Below the pieces are notes generated by a model. It searched no databases and had not been told where the DNA came from. It worked only from the letters and a program-made list of their open reading frames with translations. A stretch of 64,000 nt of DNA from Candidatus Kinetoplastibacterium galatii TCC219 (GTDB lineage Bacteria > Pseudomonadota > Gammaproteobacteria > Burkholderiales > Burkholderiaceae_B), in contig NC_020284.1 in NCBI RefSeq assembly GCF_000340905.1, positions 248,001-312,000 on the forward strand. Reading direction: 5' to 3'. The position numbers and the translations under genes are program-made. Positions 57,499-64,000 of this stretch are shown one piece after another. Numbering within the stretch: the stretch's first letter is position 1; each line of letters starts with the position of its first letter.

Positions 57499-59076
57499 TT
57501 AATGTATTCCTTCATCATGTTCAACTGACCTTAAATATCTTCTAACTTCATAAATAGCTCTTCTAGATTTTATATATTCAAGCCATTTGATATCAGGATT
57601 AGATTGTTCTGATGTTACTATTTCTACTATATCGCCATTATTTAATTTTTTGCAAGGTGAACACCATTTTCCATTAATTTTAGCAATCAACAATGTATTA
57701 CCAAGGCTAATTTTAATAGCATATGCAAAGTCTATGACAGTAGAATTTTTTGGTAAAGTAACGATCTTTCCTGATGATGAAAAAACATTTATAGAATCTT
57801 GAAAAAGGTCAATTCTCACATATTCTAAAAACTCTTTTGGATTATATATTTTATCTTCTATATTGAATATAGATTGAAATTTACAATTTTCTGGTTGGCC
57901 TTTAGATTCAATATTATCTCGTTTTTGTATCCAAAAATTAGTGATTCCATTTTCAGCTAAATTATCCATGTTTTTGGTTTTAATTTGAAATTTTATTTTT
58001 ATACCATTTGAATTAATTACAGTAGTATGTAAGGATTGATATCCATTTATTTTTGGCATAGCTATATAGTCTTTAAATTTTCCATGTATTGGCCTATATG
58101 ATTGATGTATAATCCCCATTGCTAAATAGCAATCTGATACCTTATCGGTGGTAATATTGAAGCGGTATGTATTGGTAATCTCAGAAAAAGGAATACTGTG
58201 TGATGACATTTTTTTATAAATACTGAACAATGAATCCGCATTACCATTCCTGATTTCAATACTTAGATTATTTTTTGATATTTCTTTATAAATATCATAC
58301 TTTATTTTATCGCTTAACTTGTTGTGTTTTTGTCTCTCAAATAATAAAGCTTTATACATTATCTTAAATCTACACGGATAAATTACAGCAAAACTTAAAT
58401 CTTGTAATTCTTTATGCGTAATGCTCAAACCAAGTCTATAAGCAATTGGGGCATATATCTCTAATGTTTCAGTAGCAACCCTTCTTTTTTTATCTGGGTT
58501 AGTTATAGCATTTATAGTACGCATATTGTGTAATCTATCAGCTATTTTTATAAGAATTACTCTAATATCTTTATTTGTAGCTATTAAAATCTTTCGTAGA
58601 TTTGCGGCTTGTTGCTCAAGTTTATTATTGAAATTTATTTTGTCAAATTTTGATAATCCATCAACTAATGATGCCACATTTTTACCAAATCTTGTTTCTA
58701 ATTCTAATCTTGATATACCATGGTCTTCCATAACATCATGTAATAATGCTGCAGACATTGCGTCTTTATCTAGTTTCCATTGCGAACATATCTCGGCTAC
58801 AGCTACAGGATGTGATATGTAAGGAGAACCACTGTCTCTTTTTTGACCAGAGTGTACTTTGTCAGCAAAAATGAAAGCCTCACAAACTAATTGTAAGTCC
58901 TTTTTAGACAGATGTAATTTTAGTTTTTTAAGTAAAGATAAGAAAGAATTATTTTTAATAAGTAAAAAATGACCAAGATTGCTCTGTAACTTGAAGTAAT
59001 CTTTATTCCAAAAATTCAGAAACTTAAAAAATCTTAATAAGTTACTGGAAATAGTCCTGAATTCATTTGAACTCAT
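57499..59076 (-). CDS. spoT: Truncated SpoT/RelA-type protein, likely (p)ppGpp hydrolase only
   Basis: 525 residues, versus over 700 for SpoT. The HD hydrolase domain is intact: His89 in ISHPVAVAE, His113-Asp114 in LLHDVMED, and DRLHNMRT (Asp180, Asn184). In the synthetase region the catalytic Asp (E. coli Asp259) is Asn302 and the catalytic Glu (Glu319) is Lys362 in IKFQIKT; both have the same spacing of 60. The basic loop is also altered. A TGS domain (about 420-490) is kept, and the protein ends there without helical and ACT domains. Follows rpoZ and gmk. Confidence 0.92.
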   Translation of the reverse strand: MSSNEFRTISSNLLRFFKFLNFWNKDYFKLQSNLGHFLLIKNNSFLSLLKKLKLHLSKKDLQLVCEAFIFADKVHSGQKRDSGSPYISHPVAVAEICSQWKLDKDAMSAALLHDVMEDHGISRLELETRFGKNVASLVDGLSKFDKINFNNKLEQQAANLRKILIATNKDIRVILIKIADRLHNMRTINAITNPDKKRRVATETLEIYAPIAYRLGLSITHKELQDLSFAVIYPCRFKIMYKALLFERQKHNKLSDKIKYDIYKEISKNNLSIEIRNGNADSLFSIYKKMSSHSIPFSEITNTYRFNITTDKVSDCYLAMGIIHQSYRPIHGKFKDYIAMPKINGYQSLHTTVINSNGIKIKFQIKTKNMDNLAENGITNFWIQKRDNIESKGQPENCKFQSIFNIEDKIYNPKEFLEYVRIDLFQDSINVFSSSGKIVTLPKNSTVIDFAYAIKISLGNTLLIAKINGKWCSPCKKLNNGDIVEIVTSEQSNPDIKWLEYIKSRRAIYEVRRYLRSVEHDEGIH

Positions 59077-59091
59077 AATTGAACATTAAAG

Positions 59092-59295
59092 TTAACCAGG
59101 GACTTTAGATAGCATTTCCAGTCCTGAAAGTCCTCTGCTTATTTCACGCAGAGCCAGAACTGTAGGCTTATCCTTGCTTTCTAATTTTGGAGCATGGCCC
59201 TGTGCTAATTCACGAGCACGGTATGCTGCTGCTAATGTAAGATCAAATCTATTATTTATATTTTTTAAGCAGTCTTCTACTGTTATACGCGCCAT
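59092..59295 (-). CDS. rpoZ: RNA polymerase omega subunit
   Basis: The 67-residue omega subunit, with [20 protein letters not shown] and RARELAQG, which stabilises beta-prime. It is 15 bases upstream of spoT on the minus strand and downstream of gmk, the classic gmk-rpoZ-spoT order. greB is not present afterwards. Confidence 0.95.
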   Translation of the reverse strand: MARITVEDCLKNINNRFDLTLAAAYRARELAQGHAPKLESKDKPTVLALREISRGLSGLEMLSKVPG

Positions 59296-59372
59296 TTTTT
59301 TAGTTCGCCTCTACTGTTAAATATATGACTCTATACTTCAAATAATATAAGACAATCCTGTCATCTATTAAG

Positions 59373-59993
59373 CTAATAAGCAATGCCTAGTTTATTAAAC
59401 AAATTCTTATTTTTAAGATACTGATATTGAAATCTCAATTTTGTTGATTTGATGATATAGTTTATTTCTGATAATGCCAAATTGAAATCAGAGTTTATTA
59501 TAACATAATCATAATCTTTAGCATGCATGATTTCACTTTTAGCTACAGATAATCTTCTTTCTATAACTTCCATAGAATCTAGTGCACGAAGAATTAAGCG
59601 ATTTCTTAGCTCCTCTATTGATGGTGGAAGGATAAAAATCCTGATTGCATCTGGGTAATAATTTTTTATTTGATCTGAGCCTTGAAAATCTATTTCCACT
59701 ACAATGTCATTATTTTTAACATCTCTATTATTCACAAAAGATTTATGCGTCCCATAGAAATTATTATGCACTTCCGCCCATTCTACAAATTCGTTGTTAT
59801 TACGCATTTTTAAAAAATCTTCTATTGTTACAAAATAATAATCAACCCCATTTCTTTCGCCTACTCGAGGTTTTCTTGTTGTATAAGATACGGAAAGTGA
59901 TATCGATTTATTATCTTTCAGCAATGCTTTTATTAAACTAGATTTTCCAGAACCACTAGGTGCTGTTACAATAAATAAATTGTTATTGCTCAT
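59373..59993 (-). CDS. gmk: guanylate kinase
   Basis: Phosphorylates GMP to GDP. ATG 59993 gives MSNNNLFIVTAPSGSGKSS and 206 residues; the frame extends 17 codons upstream without homology. The P-loop APSGSGKSSLIKAL, TTRKPRVGERNGVDY and EIDFQGSDQIK identify the family. First gene of gmk-rpoZ-spoT. Confidence 0.95.
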   Translation of the reverse strand: MSNNNLFIVTAPSGSGKSSLIKALLKDNKSISLSVSYTTRKPRVGERNGVDYYFVTIEDFLKMRNNNEFVEWAEVHNNFYGTHKSFVNNRDVKNNDIVVEIDFQGSDQIKNYYPDAIRIFILPPSIEELRNRLILRALDSMEVIERRLSVAKSEIMHAKDYDYVIINSDFNLALSEINYIIKSTKLRFQYQYLKNKNLFNKLGIAY

Positions 59994-60224
59994 ATAAATT
60001 AATTTTATTCTATAATCTTTATTAATCTGGGTTTTAGCTTCCATAATTATTTCATATTATACAAAACAATTATAGGAGTTATGTTATATTTAAATATGTA
60101 CTTTATAGTTTTGTATTTATAATTTATAACATAACTAATTTGTTGAATTATTGCAGTTGTTTTTTATAATATTTTTAGCTTATTGCTTATTGTATTTAAA
60201 TTACTTTAAATTTAGGTAGGTTAC

Positions 60225-61739
60225 ATGGACTCAATTTTTATGGAAAATATGCAGAAGCAAGATTTCAAAATTCCGGAGCGCTTCCCATTCGACACTTTTC
60301 AGGATGCCGAGTTGGCTGTTGATCGATTAATCGAAATATACGAACGCAATACTAAATTCTTACGTGATGAATTTAGTAATATATTAATTAATCAGCAGGG
60401 CAACAATATAGATTATCGTGTGAGATCCTGCTATCCAGCTATAAGGATACAAGTTAGTACTCATGATTCTATAGATTCTAGATTTTCTTATGGACATGTT
60501 GCTGAGCCAGGCATTTACCAAACTACTGTTACTAGGCCAAAGCTTTTTAGATCTTATTTAGTGGATCAAGTTAATCAATTACTCCATAATCATCGTGTTC
60601 CTGTTAGTGTTGGCGAGTCTAACTCTCCAATACCATTGCACTTTGCCTTCTCAGAAGGGGCTCATGTTAAGTATAGTGATACTAAGTCCATAAATAGACC
60701 ATTAAGAGATATATTTGATGTTCCAGATCTTTCAGTTACTGACGATGCTATTGTTAATGGTACATGGAGAGAAAAGGAAGGGGATAATATAAAACCCCTG
60801 GCTCCTTTTACTGCTGCCCGTATAGACTACTCTCTGCAGCGTCTACAGCATTATACAGCTACTGCTCCTCATTTTTTTCAAAATTATGTTTTATTCACCA
60901 ATTATCAATTCTATGTTGATGAATTTTGTGAAATGGCAAAGAAGTTAGTAATGGATGGCACAGGTGGTTATACATCATTAGTAGAGCCTGGAAACATCAT
61001 TACTAGCAATGATGGATCTGATCAGAATCAAAATTTGAGTATAAGAACTCCTCAAATGCCTGCATATCACTTGACTAGACCTAATCATTCAGGAATCACG
61101 TTGGTAAATATTGGAGTAGGGCCTTCAAATGCTAAAACTATAACTGATCATGTTGCCGTGTTAAGACCACATGTTTGGCTAATGCTAGGTCATTGTGCAG
61201 GTTTACGTGATTCACAGCGCTTGGGTGATTATGTGTTGGCACATGGATATGTACGTGATGACCATGTCTTAGATGAAGACTTGCCTTTATGGGTTCCTGT
61301 TCCAGCATTAGCAGAAGTCCAAGTAGCATTAGAAAAGGCTGTTGCAGAAATATCTGGATTACAGGGATGGGATCTAAAACGTATCATGCGAACAGGTACA
61401 GTGGTTACTATTGATAATAGAAACTGGGAATTGCATGATCAGCTTGAGGTTGTAAAACGTTTTGCTCAATCACGCGCGATAGCGCTTGATATGGAATCAG
61501 CAACTATTGCAGCTAATGGTTTTCGCTTACGCGTTCCTTATGGTACTTTATTATGTGTTTCAGATAAACCATTACATGGGGAATTGAAATTACCTGGTAT
61601 GGCTAGTGATTTTTATTTAAAACAGGTTAGCCAACACTTAGAAATAGGTGTAAGAACTCTTGAGTATTTAAGGGATATGCCATCGGAGAAGCTGCACTCT
61701 AGAAAATTGAGAACGTTTATGGAAACTGCTTTTCAATAA
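60225..61739 (+). CDS. amn: AMP nucleosidase
   Basis: Cleaves AMP to adenine and ribose 5-phosphate. 504 residues: an N-terminal AMP-nucleosidase-specific domain (about 1-190) and a nucleoside-phosphorylase-like catalytic domain with NIGVGPSNAKTITDHVA, LMLGHCAGLRDSQ, ALDMESATIAANGFR and SDKPLHGELKLPG. A strong site TAGGTAGG precedes the ATG. Its codon use in the first 100 bases is more GC-rich than neighbours. The gene is not often kept in reduced genomes. Confidence 0.93.
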   Translation: MDSIFMENMQKQDFKIPERFPFDTFQDAELAVDRLIEIYERNTKFLRDEFSNILINQQGNNIDYRVRSCYPAIRIQVSTHDSIDSRFSYGHVAEPGIYQTTVTRPKLFRSYLVDQVNQLLHNHRVPVSVGESNSPIPLHFAFSEGAHVKYSDTKSINRPLRDIFDVPDLSVTDDAIVNGTWREKEGDNIKPLAPFTAARIDYSLQRLQHYTATAPHFFQNYVLFTNYQFYVDEFCEMAKKLVMDGTGGYTSLVEPGNIITSNDGSDQNQNLSIRTPQMPAYHLTRPNHSGITLVNIGVGPSNAKTITDHVAVLRPHVWLMLGHCAGLRDSQRLGDYVLAHGYVRDDHVLDEDLPLWVPVPALAEVQVALEKAVAEISGLQGWDLKRIMRTGTVVTIDNRNWELHDQLEVVKRFAQSRAIALDMESATIAANGFRLRVPYGTLLCVSDKPLHGELKLPGMASDFYLKQVSQHLEIGVRTLEYLRDMPSEKLHSRKLRTFMETAFQ

Positions 61740-61746
61740 TATTTAA

Positions 61747-61822
61747 TGGTGGAGCGGAGGAGGATCGAACTCCCGGCCTTCGCATTGCGAACGCGACGCT
61801 CTTCCAACTGAGCTACCGCCCC
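61747..61822 (-). tRNA. tRNA-Ala(CGC)
   Basis: A 76-base cloverleaf on the minus strand with encoded CCA. The acceptor GGGGCGG/CCGCTCC carries the G3-U70 wobble pair that identifies alanine tRNAs. The anticodon stem TCGCG/TGCGA holds loop TTCGCAA with anticodon CGC (complement of 61787-61789). It starts three bases after the xthA stop and ends seven bases from the amn stop. Confidence 0.95.
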
Positions 61823-61825
61823 ATT

Positions 61826-62617
61826 TCATTCATATAGGTTATTGCTAATTACAGCAATAACTGGCGCATGATCTGATGGTTTTTCAAATCCACGTAACGA
61901 TTTGTCTATTTTGCAAGTCTTACAAAATTCTTTCAAGGAATATGATAGTAATATGTGATCTATTCTGAATCCCATATTACGTTTAAAAGATAATCTTCTA
62001 TAATCCCACCAACTATAGGATTTTTCAGGTTGTTTAAATAATCTAAAGGCATCTACTAAACCTAGCTGTATAAGTTTATTGAATGATTTGCGCTCAGTAC
62101 TGGATGTTAATATCTGGTCTTTACAAATCTCTGAATTATAAACATCATCATCTTTAGGAGCTACATTATAATCACCAAGCACTATAAGATGGTCATTTTT
62201 TAGTAATTCATTTTTTACTAGATCAGCTAATTTATCAAACCATTTAATTTTATATTCATACTTTTCGCTGTCTATCATTTGACCATTAGGGCAATATACA
62301 CACACAACACAAATTTTTCCAATTTCTGATGAAATAGTTACGGATATTAATCTTTTTTGTTCTTCAATATTGCCGTATAGATTATATGAAGTTTTTGTGG
62401 ATTGATATCTGCTGACGATAGCTACGCCATTAAATGTTTTTTGCCCAAGCCAATAGCTCTTGTAGCCTAAGCTCTTAAATGATTCATATGGAAATTTATC
62501 GTCAGTAATTTTTGTTTCTTGTAGACATAGAACATCAATATCATTCTGAACTAAAAAATTTAATACCTGTTCTAAACGTACTTTTAAAGAATTAACATTC
62601 CAGGTTGCTATATTCAT
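61826..62617 (-). CDS. xthA: exodeoxyribonuclease III (AP endonuclease)
   Basis: Cuts DNA at abasic sites in base-excision repair. ATG 62617 gives MNIATWNVNSLKVRLEQVL and 263 residues; the open frame continues 13 codons upstream without homology. Catalytic residues are in CLQETKI (Glu), LGDYNVAP (Asp, Asn) and PSDHAPV (His). A tRNA-Ala gene follows three bases after its stop, so tRNA may be cut from the xthA transcript. Confidence 0.94.
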   Translation of the reverse strand: MNIATWNVNSLKVRLEQVLNFLVQNDIDVLCLQETKITDDKFPYESFKSLGYKSYWLGQKTFNGVAIVSRYQSTKTSYNLYGNIEEQKRLISVTISSEIGKICVVCVYCPNGQMIDSEKYEYKIKWFDKLADLVKNELLKNDHLIVLGDYNVAPKDDDVYNSEICKDQILTSSTERKSFNKLIQLGLVDAFRLFKQPEKSYSWWDYRRLSFKRNMGFRIDHILLSYSLKEFCKTCKIDKSLRGFEKPSDHAPVIAVISNNLYE

Positions 62618-62700
62618 ATAAAAATAACCATACGGCATGTCATAAAATAACAACAAATGACAGATATTTAAAATATGATTAAAAATTTATAAGATTATTA

Positions 62701-62970
62701 CTAGCTTAATAACATGTTTTTAACAGACGTTGCTAGACGACTCTTATGACGCGCAGCTTTGTTTTTATGAATTATACCTTTATCTGCTATTCTATCTATT
62801 ATGCTTGTCGCTTTTCTTAAAATATTCTCAGATGTACTCTTATCTTTCGATTCAATAGATTGATTTACTCTTTTTATAGCAGTACGTAACATTGATCTTA
62901 AACTAGAATTATGTTTATTTCTTTCTACTGATTGACGTGCACGTTTACGAGCTTGTGATGTATTAGCCAT
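62701..62970 (-). CDS. rpsT: 30S ribosomal protein S20
   Basis: Basic 89-residue helical protein that binds 16S rRNA. MANTSQARKRARQSVERNKH and KGIIHKNKAARHKSRL are diagnostic. An AAGGAA site precedes the ATG. It lies downstream of murJ on the same strand, the arrangement common in betaproteobacteria. Confidence 0.96.
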   Translation of the reverse strand: MANTSQARKRARQSVERNKHNSSLRSMLRTAIKRVNQSIESKDKSTSENILRKATSIIDRIADKGIIHKNKAARHKSRLATSVKNMLLS

Positions 62971-63036
62971 TTTTCCTTAATTCTTTTTAATTTAAAGTTA
63001 TAAAGTAGTCAATTATAAAGTTTTTATAATTTAAGT

Positions 63037-63066
63037 AAAATATTTTTTGCTTATAAAAAATATTTT
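63037..63066. repeat. AT-only inverted repeat between murJ and rpsT
   Basis: A perfect 12-bp inverted repeat AAAATATTTTTT / AAAAAATATTTT with a six-base loop lies in the 169-base murJ-rpsT spacer. Composition makes chance pairing easier, and there is no adjacent extra T-run, so a terminator role is only possible. Confidence 0.4.
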
Positions 63067-63139
63067 ATAATGTTTAATAATTATTCAATTATTAAATATT
63101 ATAATTATATGTTTATTTTTATATTAAAATACAAGTATT

Positions 63140-64000
63140 TTAATATTCTTTTTTTGTGATAAATAAATTAAAAAAATCTTTCGATCTCATGCCACATATA
63201 AATAATAAGGCAACATATATTATAAATCCTACTATTAGTATAGATGATAGTATCGAAAATCTTTGTATTACATTCGATTGTAGCTCAATCCAGTTAATTT
63301 TATGATCAAAGAAATTCAGAAAAACTCCCATTAGAATTGATGCTGGTATTAAACGCAATAGGATAATTATCCATCCATTTTTATATGATTTAAATACATT
63401 ATTTCTTTTTAAAAGAAATAGCATAAATATAGAATTCAATGTAGCACCAACGCTGTAAGAAATAGCTATACCTATATGAGAGTATAATGGCACAAGGAAT
63501 ATATTTAATGTTTGCGCAAGAAACAACGATATCAATGCAGTTTTAGTAGGTGTTAAGGTATCTTGCATCGCATAGAATGCAGAAGATAATATTTTAATAG
63601 TCATCATTCCTAGCAATCCTATCGAATATGCTAGAACAGCTGATTTTGTATTACATACATCTATTTGATTAAATTCTCCATAATGGAATAACACAGTTAC
63701 TAATCCATTTGGTATTGCTACCATGCATACCATCGAAGGAACTCCAAATAACAATATTATTTTAAGACTATTATTTATTAATAAATTATATTTATCTTGA
63801 TTTTTACTGACATATGATCTTGATAGATCAGGTAGCATTACTGTACCTAATGCCAATCCTATTAATGCAGTTGGTAAATCTACTATTCTGTCTGCTAAAG
63901 TTAGCCATGTTAAGCTACCTGGTGCTAGCCAGGTAGCTATATTTGTATTTATTAAAAGAGAAATTTGAGATATAGAGACACCAATTAATGCAGGCATCAT
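63140..64000 (-). CDS. murJ: lipid II flippase MurJ, C-terminal part (cut by window edge)
   Basis: The 286 C-terminal residues of a MATE-like, multi-spanning membrane protein (MviN family) that flips lipid II. At least eight hydrophobic segments are visible, with family sequence such as LADRIVDLPTALIGLALGTVMLPDLS-type spacing and LFHYGEF. The 5' part lies beyond 64000. Together with the DAP genes it indicates that a peptidoglycan pathway is still in use. Confidence 0.92.
   Translation of the reverse strand: MMPALIGVSISQISLLINTNIATWLAPGSLTWLTLADRIVDLPTALIGLALGTVMLPDLSRSYVSKNQDKYNLLINNSLKIILLFGVPSMVCMVAIPNGLVTVLFHYGEFNQIDVCNTKSAVLAYSIGLLGMMTIKILSSAFYAMQDTLTPTKTALISLFLAQTLNIFLVPLYSHIGIAISYSVGATLNSIFMLFLLKRNNVFKSYKNGWIIILLRLIPASILMGVFLNFFDHKINWIELQSNVIQRFSILSSILIVGFIIYVALLFICGMRSKDFFNLFITKKEY

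Noticed and set aside
1..64000. Reassigned UGA or another genetic code
   Set aside because: Several genes end in TGA at the expected length (for example trpF and tig), UGA is not seen inside conserved motifs, and prfB is present.
1..64000. Insertion sequences, prophage, CRISPR arrays or toxin-antitoxin pairs
   Set aside because: No transposase, integrase, repeat-spacer array or paired small genes were found on either strand.

Overview
This window is a compact stretch of a strongly reduced, AT-rich betaproteobacterial chromosome (about one third GC by eye). Protein sequences and gene order are of the Alcaligenaceae/Bordetella type: leuD-leuB-asd-truA-trpF, tRNA-Val-thrS-infC, gshB-ptsH, iscRSUA-hscBA-fdx, gmk-rpoZ-spoT, ribB-ribH-nusB-pgpA. 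Many genes expected at these loci are missing and spacers are short. The best guess is an obligate endosymbiont such as Candidatus Kinetoplastibacterium (symbiont of trypanosomatids). That name is inferred from composition and synteny, not proven. No insertion sequence, phage, CRISPR or toxin locus is visible. UGA works as a normal stop (several genes end in TGA and prfB is present), so the genetic code is standard.

Layout: 1-8837 (+) holds leucine, aspartate-family and tryptophan genes, tRNA-Val, thrS, infC, gshB and an altered HPr. 8859-14986 (-) is ribF-ileS-lspA-coaBC-dut. 15014-18489 (+) has purN, a 557-bp empty spacer and uvrD. 18501-22605 (-) is dapC-dapD-dapE-prmB. 22654-29456 (+) has tRNA-Leu, a cold-shock gene and tig-clpP-clpX-lon. 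tyrB (-) is divergent from uvrB. 32836-38691 (+) is a phosphatase gene and the whole isc operon. prfB-lysS (-) follows, then queE-queD-tadA-yigZ (+), trxA (-), tsaD (+), plsY (-), and surE-nlpD-exonuclease-rlmD-ppiD (+). rsmD (-) and ftsY (+) share a start site. ribB-ribH-nusB-pgpA (+) is followed by pyrF and gmk-rpoZ-spoT (-), amn (+), tRNA-Ala and xthA (-), rpsT (-) and the C-terminal part of murJ (-).

The retained biology is essential amino-acid synthesis (Leu, Trp, Lys/DAP, aromatic transamination), cofactors (riboflavin, FAD, CoA, glutathione), Fe-S cluster assembly, proteolysis, tRNA and rRNA modification, and DNA repair. This fits a symbiont that provisions its host.

The most unusual signals are regulatory or catalytic sites altered inside otherwise conserved genes. 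(1) iscS is separated from its own ribosome-binding site and ATG by a one-base frame error at an A8 tract containing the heptamer A AAA AAA. (2) hscA of the same operon loses its last ~36 residues by a one-base error at an A5 tract, with the missing tail still readable in the -1 frame. (3) HPr has Asn at the phosphorylated His15 position, and its usual EIIA and EI neighbours are gone. (4) RF2 carries a fossil of the programmed frameshift site with one T deleted. (5) SpoT keeps its hydrolase residues but has Asn and Lys at two synthetase catalytic positions and lacks the C-terminal regulatory domains. (6) infC keeps a non-AUG (AUC) start. (7) rsmD and ftsY have overlapping divergent start codons.
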